Below the pieces are notes generated by a model that was not told where the DNA came from, did not search any database, and saw only the letters and a list, made by a program, of their open reading frames with translations. Position numbers and translations under genes: made by a program. Positions 7,319-15,835 of a DNA stretch of 64,000 nt are shown here, piece after piece. Source of the stretch: CAIUPE01 sp037131735 (GTDB taxonomy: Bacteria; Pseudomonadota; Alphaproteobacteria; Rhizobiales; Beijerinckiaceae); assembly GCA_037131735.1 (NCBI GenBank), contig JBAXQM010000004.1, forward strand, positions 85,970 to 149,969. Reading direction: 5' to 3'. How positions within the stretch are numbered: the stretch's first letter is position 1; each line of letters starts with the position of its first letter.

Positions 7319-8338
7319 TCACTTGCGCAAAGGCGCTTTCCGCAACGCGCGTAGATCTTTTGAACCGGTCGCAAAGCATGCCAAGCGCAAAGCGCGGGCA
7401 AAAAATTCGACATGCGCGATGACCGCTTCTGTACCCTGCATCGCGGGCGATAAAAGCGCAGCCGCTTGTCCCACAAGATCAGCACCAAGGCGAATTGCTC
7501 TCGCGGCATCAAGTCCGTTTCGCACGCCGCCGGAAGCGATCAATGACAGATCGGGAAAGCGCGCGTGAAGAGACGCGAGCGCATCAACCGTCGGAATGCC
7601 CCAGTCACGAAACAACTCACCGAGATCATGCGTTGGTTGATCAGGCGCGCGACGGCCTTCAACAGCCGCCCAACTTGTTCCGCCTGCGCCCGCGACATCG
7701 ATGGCTGCGACGCCGCATTCGAGTAAGCGCCGGGCGACATCAACCGAAATGCCAAAGCCGACTTCTTTTACGATGATCGGCTTTGCGAGTTTGGGGGCAA
7801 GATCGGCAATCGCCTGTGTTACACCGCGCCAATCATGATCGCCGTCTTTTTGCAAAACTTCCTGAACCGGATTGAGATGCAGGATCAAAGCATCAGCGCC
7901 AATCTCGTCAATAGCGCGGCGTGCATGATCAAGGCCCATGCCGTTTACGAGCTGCACCGCGCCGAGATTGGCATAGATCGGAATAGTCGGTGCGTAGTCG
8001 CGCAAATGGCGATCAAGCCCATGCGCCTTACCGCCTGATAGAGCGATGCGCTGCGAGCCGACACCCATGGCAAAGCCACAATGTTCGGCCGCTTCCGCAA
8101 TCGCACGATTGATGCGATCGGAATCAGCGGGGCCACCTGTCATCGATGACGCGAGAAAAGGAATTTTGAGCGTCTTGCCGAGAAAGCGCGTTGAGAGATC
8201 AATCGCGTCAAAAGATAATTCGGGAAGCGCGTTGTGCTCGAACGCAATGCCGTCAAAGCCGGCAGAGGCACTATGGCGGGCGGCGCCCGAAAGCACGATA
8301 TCGATATGATCGCGTTTGCGTTGTTCGATATCGGTCAT
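7319..8338 (-). CDS. fni: Type 2 isopentenyl-diphosphate delta-isomerase (FMN-dependent)
   Basis: A 339-residue TIM-barrel protein with type 2 IPP isomerase signatures: IPFLASSMTGG near the start, GVGSQR, the LHLNPVQE segment, and VKEVGFG. It interconverts IPP and DMAPP using reduced FMN and thereby supplies isoprenoid for the bacteriochlorophyll tail, carotenoids and quinones. I start it at ATG 8338 (MTDIEQRKRDH); the frame extends nine codons further. It is the last gene of the same-strand run from bchG. Rhodobacter carries a type 1 enzyme in its cluster, so this is a non-homologous replacement. Confidence 0.92.
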   Translation of the reverse strand: MTDIEQRKRDHIDIVLSGAARHSASAGFDGIAFEHNALPELSFDAIDLSTRFLGKTLKIPFLASSMTGGPADSDRINRAIAEAAEHCGFAMGVGSQRIALSGGKAHGLDRHLRDYAPTIPIYANLGAVQLVNGMGLDHARRAIDEIGADALILHLNPVQEVLQKDGDHDWRGVTQAIADLAPKLAKPIIVKEVGFGISVDVARRLLECGVAAIDVAGAGGTSWAAVEGRRAPDQPTHDLGELFRDWGIPTVDALASLHARFPDLSLIASGGVRNGLDAARAIRLGADLVGQAAALLSPAMQGTEAVIAHVEFFARALRLACFATGSKDLRALRKAPLRK

Positions 8339-8387
8339 GCGGCACTCCGGAACGAAGCGCCGCATGACGGAAACTCAAAAAGACCGA

Positions 8388-8768
8388 TTACGGCTTGGTC
8401 TTGAGATAGGCGATCACGTCGGCCACTTCCTGCGGGTTTTTCAAACCAGCGAAGGCCATTTTCGTGCCGGGAACATAAGCCTTGGGATCGGGAAGATAGG
8501 CGGCGAGCGTCGCCTCGTCCCAGACGAGACCTTCCGCTGACTTGGCCTTCGCGCCGTCCGAATAGGAATAACCCTCGACCGAGGCGCCCTTGCGGCCAAC
8601 CACGCCCTTCAGCGTCGGCCCGATCTTGTTCACACCCTGCTCGTTCTCGTGGCAGGCCTTGCACTTGATAAACACTTTCTCGCCAGCGGCGGCATCGCCA
8701 TCCGCGAATGCGGGGGTGGCGGCCATAAGCACTGCTGCAAGCGACGAGAGAACTAGAATCTTGGACAT
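8388..8768 (-). CDS. cycA: Cytochrome c2
   Basis: A 126-residue exported class I cytochrome c. A cleavable signal peptide (about residues 1-22, ending AFA) is followed by the haem site CKACH and a C-terminal axial Met in PGTKMAF. It is a soluble periplasmic carrier that can move electrons from the cytochrome bc1 complex to PufC or the reaction centre. ATG 8768 is preferred over ATG 8774 because GGAAGG is at good spacing only from 8768. It is 49 bases upstream of the isomerase gene on the same strand. Confidence 0.92.
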   Translation of the reverse strand: MSKILVLSSLAAVLMAATPAFADGDAAAGEKVFIKCKACHENEQGVNKIGPTLKGVVGRKGASVEGYSYSDGAKAKSAEGLVWDEATLAAYLPDPKAYVPGTKMAFAGLKNPQEVADVIAYLKTKP

Positions 8769-8815
8769 GGGCATCTTCCTTCCTGAAGTCGGCCGTTTTG
8801 TCAGACGACAACATC

Positions 8816-9118
8816 TTACGCGCGCCCCTCATAGTCCGGATTAGTCCGAGCCGAAACAATCTTCAGGCTAAGCTCAATTAAGTGAGCGATAAAGCTTGCC
8901 CCCATACACAATGCGATCACAACCAAACTGCCCCCCGTAAGGGCGACTCGTAAGGCCAGCACCAGCGCCGCTCCGGCAAGAAGCGCAGCCCAAAATCCGA
9001 GAATGAGACGTGAGAGGCCCTTTTTACGAAGAAAAAGGCCAAGAAACACCGCCTCAATCGCCATAACAGCAATAATAAGATCGGCGGCGTGGCCGCTCGC
9101 AACAAAGTCCTCAATCAT
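8816..9118 (-). CDS. Small membrane protein of unknown function, coupled to tspO
   Basis: A 100-residue protein with about three hydrophobic segments (roughly residues 12-30, 39-60 and 65-85) and a short charged tail. I do not recognise its family. ATG 9118 overlaps the end of tspO by 8 bases, so it is translationally coupled to tspO and, through it, to bchP; an upstream start at 9154 would lie inside tspO. The context suggests a membrane role in pigment or tetrapyrrole handling, but that is inference only. Confidence 0.75.
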   Translation of the reverse strand: MIEDFVASGHAADLIIAVMAIEAVFLGLFLRKKGLSRLILGFWAALLAGAALVLALRVALTGGSLVVIALCMGASFIAHLIELSLKIVSARTNPDYEGRA

Positions 9119-9617
9119 GGTGCACGGCTCCAAAAGGGCGATTGAGGACAACAATCCGCCAATTCAGCAGGCTCGCGATAGCAACCCAGACGAGATAGGG
9201 CAAAAAATAGAGAGCCGCGGCCAATGAATGGTTTCCGAGCACAACCATGACCGCAAGAATGGAAAACCAAAAGATGATCACTTCAACAAAGGCCCAGTCC
9301 GGGCGGCGCATGGCGAAGAATATCGCATTCCAAAGAATGTTGAGCCCCGCATTCACGCCGAGAACCGCCACACATTGCCAATAGGCATCAGCGTCCGGCG
9401 CGGCCTGAAGCCCCTTCGCCGCGCCCAGCGTGGCACAGACCAGAACAAGCGTCCAAATCGGGCCAAAAGCCCAATCCGGCGGCTTCCATCCGGGAAACTT
9501 CATCGAGCGATACCAAGGGCCCGTATCGGTCATAAAACCGCCTGCGCCCGCCACAATAATGGCCGCCGCCGCTGAACCCACCAAAGCGGTAAGATAACCG
9601 GGATCGAAATCGATCAT
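9111..9617 (-). CDS. tspO: TspO/MBR tryptophan-rich sensory protein
   Basis: A 168-residue protein with five predicted helices and TspO family signatures: WYRSMKFPGWKPPDWAFGPIW, and NAGLNILWNAIFF followed by the RRPDWAF loop. TspO binds porphyrins and, in Rhodobacter, represses photosynthesis genes in response to oxygen. The ATG 9617 overlaps the bchP stop by four bases (ATGA). A longer frame to 9722 lies inside bchP and is unlikely. Placement inside the bch operon supports a tetrapyrrole-linked role. Confidence 0.93.
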   Translation of the reverse strand: MIDFDPGYLTALVGSAAAAIIVAGAGGFMTDTGPWYRSMKFPGWKPPDWAFGPIWTLVLVCATLGAAKGLQAAPDADAYWQCVAVLGVNAGLNILWNAIFFAMRRPDWAFVEVIIFWFSILAVMVVLGNHSLAAALYFLPYLVWVAIASLLNWRIVVLNRPFGAVHHD

Positions 9618-10819
9618 GCCGGTTTCACCAGCCCCAGAAGATGCGCCATGTCTTTGAAGAAGATCTTCACATGCGCAAGCGGATCGGCGCGCACGAGTTT
9701 CTTTTCCGTGTAGGACTGCCAAGTGAGACGTTGCACATCTTTATCGGCGCACATGGAAACAAAGCGCTCACGCAGTCCATCCGTGCGATACCAGAATTTC
9801 TGCATGATCCCGAGAATGAAAAACACGCGTCCATGATCTTTCATGAAGGCTTTGCGCGCATGTTGTAATGCGCGCGGATCACCACTTACGAGACAGGCTT
9901 CCACCGCTTCAGCCGCTAAACGCCCGCCGAGCATCGCATAATAAATCCCCTCACCTGATGCCGGTGCAACGACACCTGCCGCATCGCCCGCGAGGAGAAC
10001 ATCGCGGCCATTGTCCCACCGCTTTAATGGTTTCAAAGGAATTGGCGCACCTTCTTTGCGAATCGTTTCAAGCGAAGCGAAGCCCGCATCACGGCGCAAC
10101 TCCGCTACCGATCCTTTCAAGGAAAATCCCTTATTGGCACTGCCTGTGCCGATGCTCATCGTCGATCCATGCGGAAACACCCAGGCATAGAAATCGGGCG
10201 ACAATGTTCCGCGATAATAAACATCGCAACGTGCGGACTCATATGCGACGCTATCGGACTCGGGGGCTTTCACAATCTCGTGATACGCAAAGACATAAGG
10301 CATGCGATCACCACCGCGGATTGTATCGCGTGCAACTCTTGATAAAGCGCCGTCAGCACCAATCACTAATCGCGCGATAATCGAGGCTTCTTGGCCGTCT
10401 GCATTTTTATAAATGATACGCGGCGTGCCATCACCCTCGCGCTCGAACCGTTCATAAGTACCCGTCATACGATGCGCGCCTGTTGATGCTGCGCGTTCCC
10501 GCAACCATTCATCAAAATGATCGCGATCAACCATACCAACATAAGAGCCTTCAACCGGCATATCGACATGACGACCTGATGGCGACACGATGCGCGCGCA
10601 ATTGACTCTCGCGACAATCAACTCATCGGGAATTGAAAAATCACGAATGAGACGCGGCGGAACAGCACCACCACAAGGTTTGATGCGCCCTGCCCGATCA
10701 AGCAGTGCAACTTTACGACCCGCACGTGCGAGATCATCAGCAGCCGTTGCGCCCGAAGGGCCACCACCAATCACGACAACATCGAAGATGTTTGACTCAT
10801 TCGGAAGATGCGATGTCAT
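9614..10819 (-). CDS. bchP: Geranylgeranyl diphosphate/geranylgeranyl-bacteriochlorophyll reductase
   Basis: A 401-residue flavoprotein with an N-terminal Rossmann motif (VVVIGGGPSGATAADDLA, about residues 13-30), the PCGGAVPPRLI segment and the GDAAGVVAPASGEGI FAD motif. It reduces the geranylgeranyl tail of bacteriochlorophyll to phytyl in three NADPH-dependent steps. ATG 10819 is chosen because GGAGGGA lies upstream; the frame extends 36 codons further, into the end of the PucC-family gene. It lies directly downstream of that gene and overlaps tspO. Confidence 0.96.
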   Translation of the reverse strand: MTSHLPNESNIFDVVVIGGGPSGATAADDLARAGRKVALLDRAGRIKPCGGAVPPRLIRDFSIPDELIVARVNCARIVSPSGRHVDMPVEGSYVGMVDRDHFDEWLRERAASTGAHRMTGTYERFEREGDGTPRIIYKNADGQEASIIARLVIGADGALSRVARDTIRGGDRMPYVFAYHEIVKAPESDSVAYESARCDVYYRGTLSPDFYAWVFPHGSTMSIGTGSANKGFSLKGSVAELRRDAGFASLETIRKEGAPIPLKPLKRWDNGRDVLLAGDAAGVVAPASGEGIYYAMLGGRLAAEAVEACLVSGDPRALQHARKAFMKDHGRVFFILGIMQKFWYRTDGLRERFVSMCADKDVQRLTWQSYTEKKLVRADPLAHVKIFFKDMAHLLGLVKPA

Positions 10820-10820
10820 G

Positions 10821-12176
10821 TCAACGTCCCTCCACGCCGATTTCATGGCCCGCTGCAAGAACAAGCGGATTTTGATTTTCTGAATGCGCAGCATGGCGAC
10901 CAATAGATGTGGCGAGCCATGCAGCAATCACAAATAACAGGGCTTCAATGGCAAAGACGGACGCGTAAGCAATTTCCGGCGCGTCCATAAAGATGCGGAA
11001 AAAATCTGAGAGACCCGTTCCCGCAACGCCACCTAAACCGAACGCAACCGCTTGTGCCGCGCCGAACAAACCCATGCGCAGACCTTCATGCTCGGCACCC
11101 TCTGCGCGCGCCGATGAAAACATCGATCCAATGGCCGCCACCGCATAAACGCCATTGGCAAAACCCAAAGCAAAAACAGAAGCGGAAATTGGCCAAGGTG
11201 GGCCCATACGAGCCGCGACAACAAGACCAATCAATGCGAGAGATGATCCAAAACAACCCAGCATGACCCAGTTGCGTAATTCCATGAATCGATTGCGGTT
11301 GAAGAGGGTTGCTAAAACACCAACCAAAATCATACCCATCAAAACGCCGCCATTCTGCATACCGGAAAGGGAGGCGGTTTGCCCCGGCGTTAATCCGAAG
11401 CGTAGGGCTGCGAAAGGTTCGAGAATGAGATCCTGTGCGCTATAGGCAAGCATCGAGATAAACACGAAAATGGCAAAGCGCCGCGCTTCCGCCATACGCC
11501 ACACATGCGAAAAGGCCTCACGAAATTCTGGCTTCGCTGCGCCATCGGTTGCTGATGAAGAAGTATTTTGTTTTTGATGCGGCTCAAGCCGATAGAGCGC
11601 GATCAATGAAATCAAAAAGGCAATTCCGCAAATCGCACTGGCGAGAGACACAAGTCGCAGCGGTGTGAAAGGATCAAGAAAATGTCCGACAAAGGCTGAT
11701 GTCAAAATGAAGCCAACAATCATCATGATCCAGACAATTGTTGCCGCAGCCGCGCGTTTCTCGCGCTCAACATGACTGGCAAGAAAAATCAGCAAAGATG
11801 TTCCCGCTGCACCAACGCCGACGCCGATTAAAGTGAATGCGATAAAGGCTACCCCTAAGCCGACAATCGTCGAAGTGGCAGTCAAACCGACAGATAAAGA
11901 CGCCAGGGCCCCACCCAATGCAAGAATAGCCATACCGCCAATGATCCACGGCGTGCGGCGTGCACCCTGATCAGATCCATGCCCCCACCGCGGACGAAGG
12001 ATTTGCAACGCGTAATGCCATGTCACAAGCAAGCCCGGCACGAGTGCGGGCAAAGCCAATTCGACAATCATCAAACGATTGATGGTTGAAGTTGTGAGCA
12101 CGACAATGCCGCCTAAAGCAGCCTGAACAAGACCGACGCGTATGATACCGAACCAGCCGAGATGTGCGCTCGCCAT
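10821..12176 (-). CDS. bch2: PucC/LhaA-family major-facilitator protein (Bch2)
   Basis: A 451-residue, roughly 12-helix protein. The N-terminal region (IIRVGLVQAALGGIVVLTTS, then NRLMIVELALPALVPG) matches the PucC family, whose members assist light-harvesting complex assembly or bacteriochlorophyll handling. In purple bacteria a member between bchG and bchP is usually called Bch2 or ORF428. A separate family member (lhaA) is present at 24435. It begins one base after the bchG stop and ends one base before the bchP start. Confidence 0.9.
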   Translation of the reverse strand: MASAHLGWFGIIRVGLVQAALGGIVVLTTSTINRLMIVELALPALVPGLLVTWHYALQILRPRWGHGSDQGARRTPWIIGGMAILALGGALASLSVGLTATSTIVGLGVAFIAFTLIGVGVGAAGTSLLIFLASHVEREKRAAAATIVWIMMIVGFILTSAFVGHFLDPFTPLRLVSLASAICGIAFLISLIALYRLEPHQKQNTSSSATDGAAKPEFREAFSHVWRMAEARRFAIFVFISMLAYSAQDLILEPFAALRFGLTPGQTASLSGMQNGGVLMGMILVGVLATLFNRNRFMELRNWVMLGCFGSSLALIGLVVAARMGPPWPISASVFALGFANGVYAVAAIGSMFSSARAEGAEHEGLRMGLFGAAQAVAFGLGGVAGTGLSDFFRIFMDAPEIAYASVFAIEALLFVIAAWLATSIGRHAAHSENQNPLVLAAGHEIGVEGR

Positions 12177-12177
12177 T

Positions 12178-13086
12178 CTATCCTCCTGCTATGCTACGAA
12201 CAGCAAAAGCCGAAACCAACATGCCGAGCACATAAAGCGTTGTGCCGGTTGCATTATAGAAAGCCGCTTGGCCCTTCGGATCTTTCAAGAGACGCCGCAT
12301 GAGAAAGCCCTGCGCAATCAGCAAGGCCAAAACACCAAGCGCGTGATAAGGACGGTCCCAAGAATTCAGCAAAGCGATGACGATAATCTGCGGTACCGCC
12401 ATCACGGCGCAGGCCAGTAAAGCTGCGCGCTCAACGCCGAGCTTTGCCGGCAAAGAGCCGATCCCCATTTTGAGATCGCCTTCGACCGATTTGAAATCAT
12501 TGAGCGTCATGATGCCATGCGCGCCGATGCTGTAGAGCAGCGCGAGCAAGAGAATGGGCGTAGAAGGCACACCGCCTTGCAACGCAGCCGCACCCGTAAA
12601 CCAGGGCAAGCCTTCATAGCAAAGACCAACGGCCGCATTGCCCCACCAGCCATTACGCTTCAATCGCACCGGCGGAGCGCTATAGGCCCATGCAGCAATA
12701 AGCCCGAAGACCGCCGCCCAGAACACCGCTTGGCCAAGCAGCGCGGCGACAATCAGCGACACACCGCTCCAGATAATGCCGATGGCGAGACCCCAGCGTC
12801 CGGGAATGCGGCCAGAGGGAATCGGACGGTTCGGTTCGTTCAGGGCATCGACATGGCGATCATACCAGTCATTGACCGCCTGGCTCGTGCCGCAGACGAG
12901 CGGACCGGACAGTGCCACCCCCAATGCCAGAAGATCGAGATGCTCGAGAACCGGAACGCCGGAAGACACAACACCGCAACCAAACGCCCACATCGGCGCG
13001 AACCAGGTAATCGGCTTCAAGAGCTCAAGAATAGCCGAAGGCGCTGGCAGCGCGAAGGTCGAGCGCGTTGAGACCGAATTCACCAT
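12178..13086 (-). CDS. bchG: Bacteriochlorophyll synthase (geranylgeranyl transferase)
   Basis: A 302-residue UbiA-family prenyltransferase with about eight to nine helices. It has the first Asp-rich motif NDWYDRHVDALNEPNRP (about residues 87-103) and a second motif around NDFKSVEGDLKMG. It esterifies bacteriochlorophyllide a with geranylgeranyl diphosphate in the membrane. It heads a minus-strand run through bch2, bchP, tspO, a small membrane gene, cycA and the isomerase. A TTGACA box and a PpsR-like operator lie directly upstream. No Shine-Dalgarno is visible before ATG 13086. Confidence 0.95.
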   Translation of the reverse strand: MVNSVSTRSTFALPAPSAILELLKPITWFAPMWAFGCGVVSSGVPVLEHLDLLALGVALSGPLVCGTSQAVNDWYDRHVDALNEPNRPIPSGRIPGRWGLAIGIIWSGVSLIVAALLGQAVFWAAVFGLIAAWAYSAPPVRLKRNGWWGNAAVGLCYEGLPWFTGAAALQGGVPSTPILLLALLYSIGAHGIMTLNDFKSVEGDLKMGIGSLPAKLGVERAALLACAVMAVPQIIVIALLNSWDRPYHALGVLALLIAQGFLMRRLLKDPKGQAAFYNATGTTLYVLGMLVSAFAVRSIAGG

Positions 13087-13092
13087 GGCAAG

Positions 13093-13133
13093 ACGGTATG
13101 CCTGACAGTTTTTTCTGTCAATTCAAGCTGACG
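13093..13133 (-). promoter_or_regulatory. PpsR-like operator and promoter of bchG
   Basis: The + strand carries TGACAG-N6-CTGTCA (13103-13120) and TGT-N12-ACG (13116-13133), one base from the TGT-N12-ACA consensus for PpsR/CrtJ. Read on the minus strand, TTGACA (13121-13116) forms a perfect -35 box with TACCGT (13098-13093) 17 bases on as a weak -10. Operator overlapping the -35 fits repression. If this -10 is used, transcription would start at or next to the bchG ATG, giving a leaderless mRNA. Confidence 0.55.
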
Positions 13134-13139
13134 GAAAGA

Positions 13140-14600
13140 TTAGTCCTTTTCCGAGCCGCCCTTTTCCTCAATCCCGTGGCGATGGAGCTTCACATAGAGG
13201 CTCTGACGGCTAAGCCCCAGCATATCTGCGGAACTCGCGCGGTTATTGTCATTGAGCTGAAGCGCCGCCTCAATGCAGAGCCGCTCGATAATGTCGGTTG
13301 TTTCGCGCACCAGATCCTTGAGCGGCACTTTGCCGACCAATTTCGTCATCTCATCGACCGAGCGCAGGAGGCTGCGCTTGCCCGGATCATCAGGCGCCAC
13401 ACGGCGGGCGACGCGGCGGATCGTAAAACCGATCACAGCGGGGTCTGAGTCTTTTACCGCCACGCCAGAGACTTCCACATCTTCCACGGTGCCGAATTGC
13501 CCGCGTAGCACTGTGGAGAATTGGCGAATGATTTTATGTTCAATCACGCTTGAATAAAGAAGGCCGGTATCGACACCGACGCGGCCGAGCCATCGGTCGA
13601 GCGGCTCACCGCGTGCCTGCTCTTCACTGCCCAATTGGACGATTTCAAGGAAGGCGGCATTCGTCGCGATGATGCGCCGATCCAGATCCGTCAACACAAA
13701 CGCATCCGGCATCGCTTGAACGGCAGCAAGCGTTTGCGATTGCATTTTGGGTACAACGACACCACGCGCACCAACGGCAAGCGGGAATAAGCGGAACATG
13801 TAAAGCACCGCATTATTCTCGCGGAACACCGTGGCGCTTGTTACCGCTTGCTGTTCACCACCCAAAGTCAATGCCACATCATCAACACGTCCGACTGAAC
13901 GCAATGACGCGAGCATCGCTGTGACTTTGTCGAGATCCGCGCCCGAAAACGCATCGGTAAAGGCTGATCCCACAAGGCGTCGTAATTGTTTATTGAGCAA
14001 ATTCGCCGCAGCGGGATTGGCTTCGACAACACGTCCGGAACGGCCATCAACAACAATCAAAGCTTCGGTGGCGACTTGCATCAGCAAACGATAGCGCGTC
14101 TCGATATGACGAAGACGTGCATATTCTTGCTCAATCGATAATTCGGCGGAGACAAGCCGCTGTTGCATTGAAGCTACAGCGCGCATATCACGCCCCACCG
14201 CAACCGCATGACCGTCACGTCCCACACGAATAAATTTATAGCGAACGGGAAGATCCTCGCCCGCTTTCAAAGGATGATTGATTTGGCGCCAACGCGGTGG
14301 CTGTCCGGTTGCCACATCTTGCAGCATTTCCGAGACTTTGACGCGGCTCTCAAGCGTGACCGTATCGAGGAGTGCTTTGCCGGGCCAGCCGATGAAAAAA
14401 TCGGACGGAAGATCGCCAGAGGCGAATACGCCATCCGTGATGATGCCTTCAGGATTGATGGTGAAGACAATATCACCAGAAGCGGACAGAACCGCAGCCG
14501 CCACCGACGGATCGAGCGTTTCGAGATGGGCGGAGAGCGCACCGATCCCCTGGCCGGCGAGCGGCGATGATCCCTTTTGTATGGACTGGTTCTGGTTCAC
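13140..14600 (-). CDS. ppsR: Transcriptional repressor PpsR/CrtJ
   Basis: A 486-residue regulator with an N-terminal PAS-like region, two further PAS domains (about residues 165-275 and 285-400) and a C-terminal Fis-type helix-turn-helix (NRASSADMLGLSRQSLYVKL). PpsR represses bch, crt and puc genes under aerobic or strong-light conditions. Only one cysteine is present, Cys442 in RLCIEAAL, just before the helix-turn-helix. The start is a GTG at 14600 with no clear ribosome site, 14 bases after aerR, so coupling to aerR is likely. Confidence 0.95.
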   Translation of the reverse strand: MNQNQSIQKGSSPLAGQGIGALSAHLETLDPSVAAAVLSASGDIVFTINPEGIITDGVFASGDLPSDFFIGWPGKALLDTVTLESRVKVSEMLQDVATGQPPRWRQINHPLKAGEDLPVRYKFIRVGRDGHAVAVGRDMRAVASMQQRLVSAELSIEQEYARLRHIETRYRLLMQVATEALIVVDGRSGRVVEANPAAANLLNKQLRRLVGSAFTDAFSGADLDKVTAMLASLRSVGRVDDVALTLGGEQQAVTSATVFRENNAVLYMFRLFPLAVGARGVVVPKMQSQTLAAVQAMPDAFVLTDLDRRIIATNAAFLEIVQLGSEEQARGEPLDRWLGRVGVDTGLLYSSVIEHKIIRQFSTVLRGQFGTVEDVEVSGVAVKDSDPAVIGFTIRRVARRVAPDDPGKRSLLRSVDEMTKLVGKVPLKDLVRETTDIIERLCIEAALQLNDNNRASSADMLGLSRQSLYVKLHRHGIEEKGGSEKD

Positions 14601-14614
14601 GAAACTGACACTGG

Positions 14615-15523
14615 TTAACTTGTGGCGGGTTTTCTAACCCAGGAATTGGCGAGGATTACGGCATCATTGACATCCGCCACACAGGCATCCGCCTCCACAA
14701 GGGTCTTCAGATCCGGATAATCGGCGAGCCCAACGCCACCAATGATCACTTTGATCGACCGATTGAGGGAATGATAACGCGAAAGCGTGATAGCGGAGCG
14801 CAAAGGCTCGAGCAAGCGTTGGCCCCCAAGGGTCAAGCCAATGATATCATAGGGTTTATCGGCGACGGCGGCAGCGATTTCCTCGGCCCCCGCGCGCAGA
14901 AGACAGTCGACATCCCAGCCATCGCGGAGGAAGAATTCTTCGACAATCTTCAAGCCGAATGTGTGTTGCTCACCTGGTGACGGAACCAACAAAATTGAAC
15001 CCTTTGGGTCCGAAATATCCAAATTTCCAACGCCATAGGGGCGAATTTGCCTCGTAATCTGCTGAATTCGGGCCAATCCGACAGTGACGTCTACGAAACT
15101 GCACAGATCAGATTCCCACAATTCGCCCATGACCCGGGCGGCCGGAGCCATCAGATCTAGCAAAATGGATTCAACGCTCACACCGCGCTCGAGCAAAATC
15201 TCAACAAAACGGAAGGCATCCCGGCTATCAGCGCCCACAACAAGGCGGCAAAAGCCCGAAATCGTGTCCCTATCCAGCGGCGTTCCGGCCGAAATGGCTG
15301 AAACAACGGCAGCAGTATCCACACCAAAATTCAGGAGGAGCCGGGGAACGATGACCTTCTCAATCGTCTCGGCGAGGAGGCCCTGCAGGGGAAGAGCGGC
15401 GTCCGGACGGGCAAAATGCCCCCGTAAATCGAGATTCGAGCCTGAAACTGTAAGAAAACCGGTCGACTCGTCAGTATATCCGTAAGAATGATCGGAAAAA
15501 GGGTCGTGCTGAGACCCAGCCAT
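14615..15523 (-). CDS. aerR: Cobalamin-binding antirepressor AerR/PpaA
   Basis: A 302-residue protein. The N-terminal half is helical, with the ELWESDLCSFVDVTVGLARIQ segment typical of AerR/PpaA. The C-terminal half is a B12-binding fold with the ExHxxG motif EQHTFG at residues 185-190 (His187 as the likely cobalt ligand) and a later LTLGGQRLLEPL strand-loop. AerR/PpaA binds cobalamin and modulates PpsR/CrtJ. ATG 15523 is chosen because GGAGG precedes it; the open frame reaches 15679. It lies immediately upstream of ppsR. Confidence 0.93.
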   Translation of the reverse strand: MAGSQHDPFSDHSYGYTDESTGFLTVSGSNLDLRGHFARPDAALPLQGLLAETIEKVIVPRLLLNFGVDTAAVVSAISAGTPLDRDTISGFCRLVVGADSRDAFRFVEILLERGVSVESILLDLMAPAARVMGELWESDLCSFVDVTVGLARIQQITRQIRPYGVGNLDISDPKGSILLVPSPGEQHTFGLKIVEEFFLRDGWDVDCLLRAGAEEIAAAVADKPYDIIGLTLGGQRLLEPLRSAITLSRYHSLNRSIKVIIGGVGLADYPDLKTLVEADACVADVNDAVILANSWVRKPATS

Positions 15524-15771
15524 GCCGCCTCCGGCTTGGCCGTCTCTGTCCGTCGTATGATCGGACGTCGACACAGATAACCCCCAAACTACCCGAAAAC
15601 GGGTACGATACCCGGCTCCGATTAACCGAACACGGGATCGGAGTGCCTCGGCCTGAAGCCGCGAAGCCCAGAAATTCACCCGAGCACTCTACTCCGACCT
15701 GCGACAGTATAACGCGGATCGCCATCACCCGACAGAAGATTCTTTCCCCTGCCAAGTCCGAGCATAATAAA

Positions 15772-15828
15772 TGTCATTTTTATAAGACGTCAACATTGCT
15801 TGACACATATAGAGGGCAAGGGTTAGCT
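15772..15828 (+). promoter_or_regulatory. Tandem PpsR-like operators and promoter of bchF
   Basis: Two near-consensus PpsR sites share a central GACGTC: TGTC-N10-GACG at 15772-15789 and CGTC-N10-GACA at 15788-15805. Each departs from TGTC-N10-GACA at one outer base. The second site ends in a perfect TTGACA (-35, 15800-15805); 17 bases later TTAGCT (15823-15828) is a weak -10. The region 15524-15888 is the divergent control region between aerR and the long bchF operon; apart from this and a leader ORF I see nothing else in it. Confidence 0.6.
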
Positions 15829-15835
15829 TTTTCCC

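Noticed and set aside
8798..8811. TTGTC-N4-GACAA dyad upstream of cycA as a PpsR site
   Set aside because: The TGT to ACA spacing is 6, not 12, and there is no promoter match next to it.
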